DNA from: Cellulomonas sp. 73-92
Lineage (GTDB): Bacteria > Actinomycetota > Actinomycetes > Actinomycetales > Cellulomonadaceae
Length of the DNA stretch: 64,000 nucleotides
Reading direction: 5' to 3'
Assembly (NCBI RefSeq): GCF_001898175.1
Contig: NZ_MKTH01000008.1
Coordinates: forward strand, 248,001 to 312,000
The position numbers and the translations under genes are program-made. The notes beneath the pieces are model-generated. The model made no database searches, had not been told where the DNA came from, and saw only the letters and a list, made by a program, of their open reading frames with translations. This document shows positions 38,904 to 49,226 of this stretch, in pieces. Position 1 is the first letter of the stretch. Each line of letters begins with the position of its first letter.

Positions 38904-39734
38904 TCAGGCCCGCGGGTCCGCCTCGGGGCCGGAAGCCCGGTCGCCCCGCTCGGGGCGGCCGCGGTCGCGGATCCGGCCGTGGGCCTCGTCGAGCACCGCG
39001 CGCCACCACAGGAACACCGCGAAGCCGCCGAAGACGAACCACTCGCCGGCGTAGAGCAGGTTCTGCAGGTTGGGGCTGGTCTGCGTGGGCGTCGGCGGCC
39101 CGAGCAGCGCGGGCCCGGCGGACGGCGCGGGGTCCGACGACGCCAGCACCAGGTACCCGGTCCAGATGGGTCCGGTCCACACGTGGAGCAGCTCCGCGGG
39201 GCTGATGGCGTCGGTGGCGCCGGAGGCGATCCCGGTGCCGGCCGACTCCCCCGCCTGCAGGTAGCCGACCAGCGACACGGCCCCCGCGGGGGGCTCGTCG
39301 GGCGCGGCGCCGGACGGGAGCCAGCCGCGCACGACCGGGAGCACGGCGGCGTCCGCGCCGGACCCCACGCGTAGGGGTGTCAGCACCAGCTCGCCGGTGA
39401 CGCCGCCGTGCGACCGGCCGGTCACCAGGAGCTGGCCGGGCTCGTACGTCCCGGTGACGGACACCTTGCGGCCGACGAGGTCGCCGGGGAACGCCGTCTG
39501 GGGCGCGAGCACCGAGTCGAGGGGCACCGGGTCGGCCGCCACCAGCTGCGCCTGCCGCTGGGCGACCGCGGCCTGGCCGCGCTGGCGTGCCCGGTCGAGC
39601 TGCCACGCGCCGAGCAGCCCGCACACGGTCGCGGCGGCCAGGAAGACCGCGAGCAGGCCGACCATCCGCGGCCGGCGGGCGACCCGCCAGACGTCGGCGC
39701 GCGTCACCGGCGCGGCAGTGGCAGCCACCCCCAC
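38904..39734 (-). CDS. SURF1 family protein
   Basis: RPRMVGLLAVFLAAATVCGLLGAWQLDRA...GRKVSVTGTYEPGQLLVTGR...VRGWLPSG...NLLYAGEWFVFGGFAVFLWWRAV. Confidence 0.88.
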   Translation of the reverse strand: MGVAATAAPVTRADVWRVARRPRMVGLLAVFLAAATVCGLLGAWQLDRARQRGQAAVAQRQAQLVAADPVPLDSVLAPQTAFPGDLVGRKVSVTGTYEPGQLLVTGRSHGGVTGELVLTPLRVGSGADAAVLPVVRGWLPSGAAPDEPPAGAVSLVGYLQAGESAGTGIASGATDAISPAELLHVWTGPIWTGYLVLASSDPAPSAGPALLGPPTPTQTSPNLQNLLYAGEWFVFGGFAVFLWWRAVLDEAHGRIRDRGRPERGDRASGPEADPRA

Positions 39735-39827
39735 ACGCTATCGGCGTGACGGACCTTCGACACCGGGCGTCCGCCGCCCACGTGCGGTTGTATGTCACCG
39801 AGCACCTCTGCGAACAGGAACGGGACC

Positions 39828-42308
39828 ATGGCGACGACGACCGAGCACCCCACCACCTGGCGCCGCGGCACCGGCGCGGCGATCGACGACGAGACCGTCC
39901 GGCGGCTCGACCGCTGGTGGCGCGCCGCGAACTACCTGTCCGTCGGGCAGATCTACCTGCTCGACAACCCGCTGCTGCGAACCACGCTGACGCGGGACGA
40001 CGTCAAGCCGCGCCTGCTCGGCCACTGGGGGACGACGCCGGGCCTGAACTTCCTCTACGCGCACCTCAACCGGGCGATCGTCGAGCGCAGCCAGTCGACG
40101 ATCTACCTCACCGGCCCGGGCCACGGCGGGCCGGGCCTCGTCGCCAGCGCCTACCTCGACGGCACCTACTCGGAGGTGTACCCGAACATCACGGAGGACG
40201 AGGAGGGCCTGCGCAAGCTCTTCCGCCAGTTCTCGTTCCCGGGCGGCATCCCGAGCCACGTCGCCCCGGAGACGCCGGGGTCGATCCACGAGGGCGGCGA
40301 GCTCGGCTACGCGCTGTCGCACGCCTACGGCGCAGTCTTCGACAACCCGGACCTCCTGGTCGCGGCGGTCGTCGGCGACGGCGAGGCCGAGACCGGCCCG
40401 CTGGCGACGAGCTGGCACTCCAACAAGTTCGTCAACCCGTACCAGGACGGCGTGGTGCTGCCGATCCTGCACCTCAACGGCTACAAGATCGCCAACCCGA
40501 CCGTGCTCGCCCGCATCAGCGACGACGAGCTCATCGACCTCATGCACGGCTACGGGCACCACCCGTACGTCTTCACGGGCGGGTACGACGAGGACGAGCC
40601 GATGGAGTCGGTCCACCGCCGGTTCGCCGCGCTGCTCGACGAGGCGCTCGACGAGATCGCCGACATCAAGGCGCGGGCCGCCGACGGCGACCTCACGCGG
40701 CCGGCCTGGCCGATGATCGTCTTCCGCACGCCCAAGGGGTGGACCGGCCCGGCGACCATCGACGGCAAGAAGACCACCGGTTCGTGGCGCGCCCACCAGG
40801 TGCCGCTGGCCAACGCCCGCGACACCGCCGAGCACCTGACCGTGCTCGAGGAGTGGCTGCGCTCGTACCGCGCCGAGGAGCTGTTCGACGCGACCGGCCG
40901 GCTGGCCGACGACATCCGCGGCCTGGCCCCCGCCGGCGAGCTGCGGATGAGCGCCAACCCGCACGCCAACGGCGGGCTGCTGCTGCGCGACCTGCGCCTG
41001 CCCGACTTCCGCGACTTCGCCGTCGACGTGCCCCGCCCGGGTGCCACCCAGAGCGAGGCGCCGCGCGTGCTCGGCGACTACATCACCGAGGTCGTGCGCC
41101 GGAACCCGGACAACTTCCGGATCTTCGGGCCCGACGAGGTGGCGTCCAACCGCCTGCAGGCGGTCTTCGGGGTCACCGACCGGCAGTGGAACGCCGAGTA
41201 CCTGTCCCCCGAGGTCGACGAGCACCTGGCGCGCGCCGGCCGGGTGATGGAGATGCTGAGCGAGCACCAGTGCCAGGGCTGGCTCGAGGGCTACCTGCTC
41301 ACCGGGCGCCACGGGCTGTTCACCAGCTACGAGGCGTTCATCCACATCGTCGACTCGATGTTCAACCAGCACGCGAAGTGGCTGAAGGTCACCAACGACA
41401 TCCCGTGGCGCCGGCCGATCGCCTCGCTGAACTACCTGCTGTCCAGCCACGTGTGGCGGCAGGACCACAACGGGTTCAGCCACCAGGACCCGGGCTTCAT
41501 CGACCACGTGATCAACAAGAAGGCCGAGGTGGTCCGCGTCTACCTGCCGCCGGACGCCAACACCCTGCTGTCGACGTACGACCACTGCCTGCGCTCGCGG
41601 CAGTACGTCAACGTCGTCGTCTCGGGCAAGCAGCCGGCACCGAACTTCCTGCCCATGGACGAGGCCGTGGCGCACTGCTCGCGCGGCCTGGGCATCTGGG
41701 ACTGGGCCGGCACCGAGGTCGCCGGTCAGGAGCCGGACGTCGTGCTCGCGTGCGCCGGCGACGTGCCGACCCTCGAGGTGCTGGCGGCGGCGGACATCCT
41801 GCGGCGCGAGCTGCCGGACCTCAAGGTGCGCGTCGTCAACATCGTCGACCTCATGCGGCTGCAGGACGAGCGGGAGCACCCGCACGGCCTGTCCGACCGT
41901 GACTTCGACACGATCTTCACCGCCGACCGGCCGATCGTCTTCGCCTACCACGGCTACCCGTGGCTCATCCACCGCCTGACGTACCGCCGCAACGGGCACG
42001 CCAACCTCCACGTGCGCGGGTACAAGGAGGAGGGCACGACGACCACGCCGTTCGACATGGTGATGCTCAACGACCTCGACCGGTTCCACCTCGTCATGGA
42101 CGTCATCGACCACGTGCACTGGCTGCGCGCCTCGCAGGCCGGCCTGCGGCAGAAGATGGTCGACGCCCGGCTGCACGCCCGGGAGTACACCCGGGAGCAC
42201 GGCGAGGACCTCCCCGAGGTGCGGGACTGGGTCTGGCCGGACGCCGGGGACGTCGCGGCGGGCGAGCAGGTGGCCGCCACGCTGTCGACCGGCGGTGATA
42301 ATGAGTAG
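39828..42308 (+). CDS. xfp: D-xylulose-5-phosphate/fructose-6-phosphate phosphoketolase
   Basis: [20 protein letters not shown]...[24 protein letters not shown]...[24 protein letters not shown]...[19 protein letters not shown]. Confidence 0.97.
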   Translation: MATTTEHPTTWRRGTGAAIDDETVRRLDRWWRAANYLSVGQIYLLDNPLLRTTLTRDDVKPRLLGHWGTTPGLNFLYAHLNRAIVERSQSTIYLTGPGHGGPGLVASAYLDGTYSEVYPNITEDEEGLRKLFRQFSFPGGIPSHVAPETPGSIHEGGELGYALSHAYGAVFDNPDLLVAAVVGDGEAETGPLATSWHSNKFVNPYQDGVVLPILHLNGYKIANPTVLARISDDELIDLMHGYGHHPYVFTGGYDEDEPMESVHRRFAALLDEALDEIADIKARAADGDLTRPAWPMIVFRTPKGWTGPATIDGKKTTGSWRAHQVPLANARDTAEHLTVLEEWLRSYRAEELFDATGRLADDIRGLAPAGELRMSANPHANGGLLLRDLRLPDFRDFAVDVPRPGATQSEAPRVLGDYITEVVRRNPDNFRIFGPDEVASNRLQAVFGVTDRQWNAEYLSPEVDEHLARAGRVMEMLSEHQCQGWLEGYLLTGRHGLFTSYEAFIHIVDSMFNQHAKWLKVTNDIPWRRPIASLNYLLSSHVWRQDHNGFSHQDPGFIDHVINKKAEVVRVYLPPDANTLLSTYDHCLRSRQYVNVVVSGKQPAPNFLPMDEAVAHCSRGLGIWDWAGTEVAGQEPDVVLACAGDVPTLEVLAAADILRRELPDLKVRVVNIVDLMRLQDEREHPHGLSDRDFDTIFTADRPIVFAYHGYPWLIHRLTYRRNGHANLHVRGYKEEGTTTTPFDMVMLNDLDRFHLVMDVIDHVHWLRASQAGLRQKMVDARLHAREYTREHGEDLPEVRDWVWPDAGDVAAGEQVAATLSTGGDNE

Positions 42309-42346
42309 CGCTGATCAAGGGACAATCGTCCCATGATTCGACGGGG

Positions 42347-42369
42347 CCGGGGGCGGACGATGCCCCCGG
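42347..42369 (+). terminator. hairpin between xfp and pta
   Basis: CCGGGGGC-GGACGAT-GCCCCCGG. Confidence 0.45.
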
Positions 42370-42403
42370 ACTCCGTCGTCGACAGCTGTCAGGAGATGCC
42401 CCC

Positions 42404-44512
42404 GTGGCCCGAACCATCTACATCGCTTCCCCTGAGGGCGACACCGGCAAGTCGACCGTCGCCCTGGGGCTCGTCGACCTGCTGACCCGCACGGTGGCCC
42501 GCGTGGGGGTGTTCCGGCCCGTCGCCCGCTCGACGGACGTCCACGACTACATCCTCGAGCTGCTCCTCGCCCACGACGGGGTGGAGATCCCCTACGACGA
42601 CGCGGTCGGCGTCAGCTACCAGCAGGTGATCGACGACCCCGACGCGGCGCTCGCGAAGATCGTCCAGCGCTTCCACGACGTCGAGCGGCGCTGCGACGCC
42701 GTCGTCGTCGTCGGCTCCGACTACACGGACGTGGCCGGGCCGACCGAGCTGGCGTACAACGCGCGGATCGCCGCCAACCTCGGCGCCCCGACGGTGCTCG
42801 TCGTCAGCGGCCGGAACCGCACGCCGGACCAGATCCGCGACGTCGCGGAGATCGCGCACACCGAGATGGCGGCGAACCACGCGCAGGTCGTGGCGTGCGT
42901 CGTCAACCGCGCCGCCGCCACCGAGCTCGACGCGATCCGGTCCCACATCGCCTGCGGGCACGTGCCGGTCTGGGCGATCCCCGAGGACTCGCTGCTGTTC
43001 GCCCCGACGCTGCGCGAGCTGGCGGACGCGGTCGGCGCGACGCTCATCGGCGGCGACGAGACGCTGCTCTCGCGCGAGGTCCTCGACGTGCTGGTGGGCG
43101 CGATGAGCGTCGAGCACCTGCTCGAGCGGCTCCAGCCGGGCGCCGTCGTCATCACCCCCGGCGACCGCAACGACGTGCTGCTCGGCCTGCTGCTGGCGCA
43201 CCAGGCGGAGGGCTTCCCGAACCTCGCCGGCGTGATCCTCACCGGTGGTTTCAACCCCTCGCCGACCATCAGCCGGCTCGTGTCCGGCCTGGCCGCGCGC
43301 CTGCCGATCCTCGTCACCGAGCTCGGCACGTTCCGCACCGCCAGCGCCGCCAGCGGCACCCGCGGGCGGCTGACGCGCGAGTCGCAGCGCAAGATCGACA
43401 CCGCGATGGCCCTCTTCGAGAAGTACGTCGACGGGCCCGGCCTGCTCTCGGCGCTCGACGTGCCGCGCGTCGAGGTCGTCACGCCGCTGATGTTCGAGTA
43501 CCAGCTCCTCGACCGCGCGCGGGGCGACCGCAAGCGGATCGTGCTGCCGGAGGGCAACGACGACCGGATCCTGCGCGCCGCCTCGACGCTGCTGCAGCGC
43601 TCGGTCGCGGACCTGACGATCCTCGGCGACGAGGCCGCGATCCGCACCCGCGCCACCGAGCTCGGCCTGGTGCTCGACGGCGCCCAGGTGATCAACCCCA
43701 CCGCCGGCGAGCTCACCGAGCGGTTCGCGGTCGAGTACACCCAGCTGCGCAAGCACAAGGGCATGACGCTCGAGCGGGCGCGCGAGGTCGTCACCGACGT
43801 CTCGTACTTCGGCACGATGATGGTCCACCTCGGCCTGGCCGACGGCATGGTGTCCGGTGCCAGCCACACCACGGCGCACACCATCAAGCCCTCCTTCGAG
43901 ATCATCAAGACCGTCCCCGGCGTCGGCTCCGTCTCGTCGTGCTTCCTCATGTGCCTCGAGGACCGCGTGCTCGTCTACGCCGACTGCGCGGTGATCCCCG
44001 ACCCGACGACGGAGCAGCTGGCGGACATCGCCATCTCGTCCGCCGAGACCGCGGCCCAGTTCGGCATCGAGCCGCGCATCGCGATGCTCTCGTACTCCAC
44101 CGGCACGTCCGGCTCGGGCGCCGACGTCGACAAGGTGCGCGAGGCGACGGCGCTCGTCCGCGAGCGCCGGCCCGACCTCTCGGTCGAGGGCCCGATCCAG
44201 TACGACGCCGCCGTCGACGCGTCGGTCGCCAAGACGAAGCTGCCGGAGTCGACCGTCGCCGGCCGGGCCACCGTCTTCGTGTTCCCCGACCTCAACACCG
44301 GCAACAACACGTACAAGGCCGTGCAGCGCTCGGCCGGCGCCGTGGCCGTCGGCCCGGTGCTCCAGGGCCTGCGCAAGCCGGTCAACGACCTGTCCCGGGG
44401 CGCGCTGGTCCAGGACATCGTCAACACCGTCGCCATCACGGCGATCCAGGCGCAGACGCCGTCCGGCGCCGCGCAGCCCGAACAGATCGCCGCGGAGGCC
44501 GTCACCCGATGA
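42404..44512 (+). CDS. pta: phosphate acetyltransferase (long form with N-terminal BioD-like/DRTGG region)
   Basis: GTG start; RTIYIASPEGDTGKSTVALGLVDLL...; VLPEGNDDRILRAASTLLQRSVADLTILGDEAAIR...VFPDLNTGNNTYKAVQRSAGAVAVGPVLQGLRKPVNDLSRGALVQDIVNTVAITAIQAQ. Confidence 0.95.
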   Translation: MARTIYIASPEGDTGKSTVALGLVDLLTRTVARVGVFRPVARSTDVHDYILELLLAHDGVEIPYDDAVGVSYQQVIDDPDAALAKIVQRFHDVERRCDAVVVVGSDYTDVAGPTELAYNARIAANLGAPTVLVVSGRNRTPDQIRDVAEIAHTEMAANHAQVVACVVNRAAATELDAIRSHIACGHVPVWAIPEDSLLFAPTLRELADAVGATLIGGDETLLSREVLDVLVGAMSVEHLLERLQPGAVVITPGDRNDVLLGLLLAHQAEGFPNLAGVILTGGFNPSPTISRLVSGLAARLPILVTELGTFRTASAASGTRGRLTRESQRKIDTAMALFEKYVDGPGLLSALDVPRVEVVTPLMFEYQLLDRARGDRKRIVLPEGNDDRILRAASTLLQRSVADLTILGDEAAIRTRATELGLVLDGAQVINPTAGELTERFAVEYTQLRKHKGMTLERAREVVTDVSYFGTMMVHLGLADGMVSGASHTTAHTIKPSFEIIKTVPGVGSVSSCFLMCLEDRVLVYADCAVIPDPTTEQLADIAISSAETAAQFGIEPRIAMLSYSTGTSGSGADVDKVREATALVRERRPDLSVEGPIQYDAAVDASVAKTKLPESTVAGRATVFVFPDLNTGNNTYKAVQRSAGAVAVGPVLQGLRKPVNDLSRGALVQDIVNTVAITAIQAQTPSGAAQPEQIAAEAVTR

Positions 44513-45714
44513 ATCCCTCGTCCACCGTCCTGGTCGTCAACTCCGGTTCGTCGTCCATCAAGTACCAGCTCGTCGACCCGGTCGCAGGCCAGGCGGTCGC
44601 GTCGGGGCTCGTCGAGCGCATCGGGGAGAAGACCGGCGCCGTCAAGCACAGCCACGCCGGCCAGACGACCACGCGCCAGCTGGCGATCGCGGACCACGAG
44701 GAGGGCATGCGGATCGTCCTCGGGCTCTTCGAGGAGGTCGGGCCGGCGCTGCACGACTCGAACGTGGTCGCCGTCGGCCACCGCGTGGTCCAGGGCGGCG
44801 CGGTGTTCGCCGGCCCCGCTCTCATCGACGACGAGGTGGTCGCGCAGATCGACGCGCTGTCCCCGCTCGGCCCGCTGCACAACCCGGCGCACGTCACGGG
44901 GATGCGGGTCACCCGCCGGCTGCTGCCGGACGTGCCGCAGGTCGCCGTGTTCGACACCGCGTTCTTCCGCGACCTGCCGGCGGAGGCCGCGACCTACGCC
45001 ATCGACGCCGAGGTGGCCGCGCAGCACCAGGTGCGCCGCTACGGCGCCCACGGCACGTCGCACCAGTTCGTGTCCCACGAGGTGCCGAAATACCTCGGCC
45101 GGCCGGTCGAGGAGCTCAACCAGATCGTGCTGCACCTCGGCAACGGCGCGTCGGCGTCGGCGGTCGCCGGCGGTCGGGCGGTCGACACGTCGATGGGCCT
45201 GACCCCGCTCGAGGGGCTCGTCATGGGGACGCGGTCGGGCGACATCGACCCCGCCGTCGTCTTCCACCTGCACCGCAACGCCGGCATGTCGATCGACGAC
45301 ATCGACGACCTGCTCAACCGGCGGTCCGGCATCAAGGGCATCTCGGGCGAGAACGACTTCCGCGCGCTGCACTCCCTGGTGCAGTCGGGCGACGCCTCGG
45401 CCAAGCTCGCGCTCGACGTCTACGTGCACCGGCTGAAGAAGTACATCGGCGCCTACCACGCGATCCTCGGGCGCCTCGACGTGCTGGTGTTCACGGCCGG
45501 CGTCGGCGAGAACGACGACATCGTGCGCGCCGCTGCGTGCGCGGGCCTCGAACCGCTCGGCATCGTCCTGGACCCCGCCCGCAACGAGGGCCGCGGCGGG
45601 CCGAAGGTCATCTCGACCGACGACAGCCCGGTCACCGTGCTCGTCTTCCCGACGAACGAGGAGCTGGCCATCGCCCGGCAGGCCGTCGAGGTGATCGAGG
45701 CCGCGAAGGCCTGA
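44509..45714 (+). CDS. ackA: acetate kinase
   Basis: MNPSSTVLVVNSGSSSIKYQLVDP...GHRVVQGG...HGTSHQFVSHE...LGNGASASAVAGGRAVDTSMGLTPLEGLVMGTRSGDIDP. Confidence 0.97.
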   Translation: MNPSSTVLVVNSGSSSIKYQLVDPVAGQAVASGLVERIGEKTGAVKHSHAGQTTTRQLAIADHEEGMRIVLGLFEEVGPALHDSNVVAVGHRVVQGGAVFAGPALIDDEVVAQIDALSPLGPLHNPAHVTGMRVTRRLLPDVPQVAVFDTAFFRDLPAEAATYAIDAEVAAQHQVRRYGAHGTSHQFVSHEVPKYLGRPVEELNQIVLHLGNGASASAVAGGRAVDTSMGLTPLEGLVMGTRSGDIDPAVVFHLHRNAGMSIDDIDDLLNRRSGIKGISGENDFRALHSLVQSGDASAKLALDVYVHRLKKYIGAYHAILGRLDVLVFTAGVGENDDIVRAAACAGLEPLGIVLDPARNEGRGGPKVISTDDSPVTVLVFPTNEELAIARQAVEVIEAAKA

Positions 45715-45728
45715 CGCCTCGCGCTCGT

Positions 45729-45765
45729 AGCGACGTCCGGGGACCCTCGGTTCCCGGACGTCGCT
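45729..45765. terminator. bidirectional terminator between ackA and ALDH
   Basis: AGCGACGTCCGGGGA-CCCTCGG-TTCCCGGACGTCGCT. Confidence 0.75.
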
Positions 45766-45769
45766 GTCT

Positions 45770-47392
45770 CTACGGCAGCCGCACCGCCTTCATCGCGCGC
45801 AGCGCCCCGGTGTACAGCGGCGTCATGACGTCGCCGCCGAGCGCGAACAGCCGGTCCAGCCCGATGCCGGGCCCGCGGCCGCCGACGAGCCCGTGCGTCC
45901 CGTGCTGCAGCGCGATGGTCTGCACGCGCGTCACGGCCTGGATCGCCTCGCGGCCGTGCCGCGCGCCGAGGCCCGAGGCGCCCCACCCCGACTGGGGCGC
46001 GCCGACGGCGCCCCACGGCACCACGTACGCCTCGTTGACGGCGACGCTGCCGGCGCGGAGCCGGCGGGCGATCGACCAGCCCCGGCGCTCGTCGGCGGTC
46101 CACACGCCGGCCGCCAGGCCGTACTCGGTGTCGTTGATGGCGGCCACGGCCTCGTCGTCGGACGCCACCGGGTAGATCGCCACCACCGGGCCGAACGTCT
46201 CCTCCCGGGAGCACCGCGCCTCGGCGGGCACGTCCGCCAGGATCGTCGGCGCGTAGAAGCAGGGCCCCAGGTCGGGGCGCTGCTCGCCGCCCGTGAGCAC
46301 CCGCGCGCCGGCGCCGACCGCGTCCTCGACGTGCTCCACGACCCGCGCGAGCTGCGTCGCCGACGACAGCGACCCCAGCTCCGCCCGGTAGTCCAGCCCG
46401 GCGCCCAGGCGCAGGGCCGCCGTGGCCTCGACGAAGGCCTCGACCACCTCGTCGTACACCGCCTCGTGGACGTACACCCGCTCGGCCGTGACGCACACCT
46501 GCCCGACACCGGCGAAGCACGTGCGGACCAGGCCGGACGCCGTCACGGCCGGGTCGACGTCGTCGGCCACGTAGACGCCGTTCTTGCCGCCGAGCTCGAG
46601 GGTCGTCGGGATCATCCGCGCGCCCGCCTGGGCGGCGACCTGCCGCCCCGAGCGGGTCGACCCGGTGAAGATCACCGCATCGGCGGCGTCGACCACCGCC
46701 GCGCCCACCTCGGGCCCGCCGGTGACCACCTGGAGCACGTCGTCCGGCAGACCGGCGTCGTCGAGGAGCTCGGCCACCCACAGCGCCGTCAGCGTGGTCG
46801 CCGGGTCCGGGCGCAGCACCACCGCGTTGCCCGCGACGAGCGCCGGGATCACGTCGGAGGCGGCGAAGATCAGCGGCATGTTCCACGGCGCGACGACGCC
46901 GACGACGCCGACCGGGTGCCGGACCACGCGCGTCGCGGACAGCCCGGGCACCACGCCGAGCACCCGGCGGTCTCGCAGGTACGCGTGCGCGCGCAGCGCG
47001 TAGTGCCGCGCGTGGTTGGCGACGTCGACGACCTCCTCGAACGCGTGGACGCGCGCCTTGCCGGTCTCGATCTGGACCAGGTCCAGCACGTCGGACTGGC
47101 GGGCCAGCAGCAGGTCGTGCATCCGCAGCAGCACCGCCGCACGCTCCCGCAGCGGCCGGGCGGCCCACAGCCGCTGCGCCGCCCGGGCGCGGCGGGCGGC
47201 GAGCACCACGTCGTCCGGCGTCGACACCGGCACCGGGGCGATCGGTGCGCCGGTGAAGGGTGCGACCGGCGTGTGGGTGGCGCGACCGGGGCCGACGACG
47301 ATCCGGCGCAGCAGGGAACGCAGGTCGTCCGGCTCGAGCACGTAGGTCGCGAGGGGGTCGGTCTCCGGGTCGTGGAGCTCGGGGTGCGCCAT
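45770..47392 (-). CDS. succinate-semialdehyde dehydrogenase-like aldehyde dehydrogenase
   Basis: VVAPWNMPLIFAASDVIPALVAGNAVVLRPDP...FTGSTRSGRQVAAQAGARMIPTTLELGGKN...GQVCVTAERVYV...EETFGPVVAIYPV. Confidence 0.88.
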   Translation of the reverse strand: MAHPELHDPETDPLATYVLEPDDLRSLLRRIVVGPGRATHTPVAPFTGAPIAPVPVSTPDDVVLAARRARAAQRLWAARPLRERAAVLLRMHDLLLARQSDVLDLVQIETGKARVHAFEEVVDVANHARHYALRAHAYLRDRRVLGVVPGLSATRVVRHPVGVVGVVAPWNMPLIFAASDVIPALVAGNAVVLRPDPATTLTALWVAELLDDAGLPDDVLQVVTGGPEVGAAVVDAADAVIFTGSTRSGRQVAAQAGARMIPTTLELGGKNGVYVADDVDPAVTASGLVRTCFAGVGQVCVTAERVYVHEAVYDEVVEAFVEATAALRLGAGLDYRAELGSLSSATQLARVVEHVEDAVGAGARVLTGGEQRPDLGPCFYAPTILADVPAEARCSREETFGPVVAIYPVASDDEAVAAINDTEYGLAAGVWTADERRGWSIARRLRAGSVAVNEAYVVPWGAVGAPQSGWGASGLGARHGREAIQAVTRVQTIALQHGTHGLVGGRGPGIGLDRLFALGGDVMTPLYTGALRAMKAVRLP

Positions 47393-47444
47393 GCGCGTCA
47401 GGGTACGTCCGCGCCCTGGCGACGCGCGGAGAGCCGCGCGAGGG

Positions 47445-47717
47445 TCAGGCGGTGGCGTCCAGGTCCGTGGCGAGCAGCGCGACGAGCTGGTCGAGCACCT
47501 GCTCGGCCTTGTCCCCCTCGGCGGCCAGCGTGACCTCCTGGCCGTGCGGCACGCCGAGGGCCATCACCATGAGGATGCTCGCGGCGTTGACCGGCGGGCG
47601 GCCGTCGGTGGCGATCGTGACCGGGATACCGGCGGCGGTCACGGCCTGCGTGAACAGGGCGGCCGGCCGGGCGTGCAGGCCGACGCGGGAGGCGACGGCG
47701 ACGGTGCGGGTGGGCAT
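47445..47717 (-). CDS. PTS phosphocarrier protein HPr
   Basis: MPTRTVAVASRVGLHARPAALFTQAVTAAGIPVTIA...VNAASILMVMALGVPHGQEVTL; active-site GLHARPA. Confidence 0.95.
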   Translation of the reverse strand: MPTRTVAVASRVGLHARPAALFTQAVTAAGIPVTIATDGRPPVNAASILMVMALGVPHGQEVTLAAEGDKAEQVLDQLVALLATDLDATA

Positions 47718-47737
47718 GGGTGTCCTTCCGGCGGCGA

Positions 47738-48694
47738 TCAGCCGCACAGCTCCTTGAGGGGCATGTCGGGGTCGGGGTCCGGCACCAGCCGGACCGCCGC
47801 GAGGTCGATCTGGGATGGGGCGGGCACCTGGGTGCCCGGGAGCAGCACGGCGGCACGCCCCCACGCGACGGCGGCGCGCAGGCGCTCCCCCGGCTCGCGC
47901 CCGACCGCGGACAGGTAGCCCGCCAGGGTGGTGTCGCCGGCCCCGACGGTCGAGGCCGGCTGCAGCGGCGGGCCGCCGGCCCACCACGCCTGCTCCGCGG
48001 TGACGAGCACGGCGCCCTGGGCACCCAGGGAGACGAGCACCGCGCGCGTGCCGGCGGCGATGGCCTCGCGCGCGGCCGCGACGGTGTCGCCGACGGTGAC
48101 GATCTCGCGCCCGACGAGCTCGGCGAGCTCGTGCTCGTTGGGCTTGATCAGCTCGAGACCGCCGGCGTGGACCGCGTGCGCCAGCGGCGTGCCGGAGGTG
48201 TCGAGCGCGACCCGCACGCCGTGGCGCCCGGCCAGCGCCGCCAGCCGCACGAAGAAGTCGTCGCCCGCTCCCACGGGCAGCGACCCCGCGGCCACCACGG
48301 CGGCCGGGCCCGCGGCCAGCTGCTCGGCGACCACGCCGAGCAGGGCGTCGACCTCGTCGGGCGTCATCGGCACGCCGGGCTCGTTGACCTTGGTGGTCGC
48401 GCCGGACGCGTCGACCAGCGTGACGTTCGAGCGGGTGTCGCCGTGCACCGGCACGGGCGCCGCGGGGACGCCGTGCTCGGCGAGCAGGCTGACCAGCCGC
48501 GCGCCGTCGACGCCGCCGACCGGCAGCACGGCGAGCGAGGCGATCCCCTGGCGGACGAGGGCACGGGAGACGTTGATGCCCTTGCCGCCGGCGTCGACGT
48601 GGACGGCGTGCGCCCGGTTCACCTCGCCGATGGCGAGGTGGTCGACCTCGAGCGCCCGGTCGAGGCTCGGGTTGGGCGTGACGGTGACGATCAC
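47738..48694 (-). CDS. 1-phosphofructokinase family (PfkB-type) sugar-phosphate kinase
   Basis: VIVTVTPNPSLDRALEVDHLAIGEVNRAHAVHVDAGGKGINVSRALVRQG...STVGAGDTTLAGYLSAVG. Confidence 0.9.
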   Translation of the reverse strand: MIVTVTPNPSLDRALEVDHLAIGEVNRAHAVHVDAGGKGINVSRALVRQGIASLAVLPVGGVDGARLVSLLAEHGVPAAPVPVHGDTRSNVTLVDASGATTKVNEPGVPMTPDEVDALLGVVAEQLAAGPAAVVAAGSLPVGAGDDFFVRLAALAGRHGVRVALDTSGTPLAHAVHAGGLELIKPNEHELAELVGREIVTVGDTVAAAREAIAAGTRAVLVSLGAQGAVLVTAEQAWWAGGPPLQPASTVGAGDTTLAGYLSAVGREPGERLRAAVAWGRAAVLLPGTQVPAPSQIDLAAVRLVPDPDPDMPLKELCG

Positions 48695-48735
48695 GGGAGC
48701 GCCTTCCTCGGCTGCACGGTGCACAGCCAACCACT

Positions 48736-48781
48736 CCCCGGGGGTGGCGCGACGCTGCGGATCGCCGCACCACCCCCGGGG
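48736..48781 (-). terminator. terminator between EIIA gene and 1-PFK gene
   Basis: CCCCGGGGGTGG ... CCACCCCCGGGG. Confidence 0.65.
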
Positions 48782-48785
48782 ATGC

Positions 48786-49226
48786 TCACTCGTTGACCTG
48801 CTGGATCAGCGCGTAGAGCTCGTCGGGACCCGCCGCCGCCAGGACCTTCTCCACCTCGGTGGGGTCGGAGAAGATCAGGGCGATCTTCGACAGGATCGAC
48901 AGGTGCTCCTCACCGACGCCGGCGATGCCGACGACGACGCGCACCGGCTGGCCGGCGCCCCACTCGATGGGCTCGTCGTACCGGATCAGGCAGAGCGCCG
49001 AGGCGACGATGTCGCCCTTCGACTCGTCCGTGCCGTGCGGGATCGCCAGCCAGCTGCCCATGTAGGTGGAGACCAGCTGCTCCCGAGCCGCCATCGCGTC
49101 GACGTAGGCCGGCGTCACCGAGCCGCAGCCGACGAGCAGGGCCCCGGCCTCCCGGATGGCCTCCTCCTTCGTCCGGGCGGTGCCCGGCGCGACGACGAGG
49201 TCCCGGGTGAGGACGTCCTGGGTCAC
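48786..49226 (-). CDS. PTS fructose/mannitol-type EIIA
   Basis: GSWLAIPHGTDESKGDIVASALCLIRYDEPIEWGAGQPVRVVVGIAGVGEEHLSILSKIALIF. Confidence 0.92.
   Translation of the reverse strand: MTQDVLTRDLVVAPGTARTKEEAIREAGALLVGCGSVTPAYVDAMAAREQLVSTYMGSWLAIPHGTDESKGDIVASALCLIRYDEPIEWGAGQPVRVVVGIAGVGEEHLSILSKIALIFSDPTEVEKVLAAAGPDELYALIQQVNE

Noticed and set aside
43975-45459. 494-aa minus-strand ORF opposite pta/ackA
   Set aside because: Shadow ORF; the sense strand encodes clear Pta and AckA.
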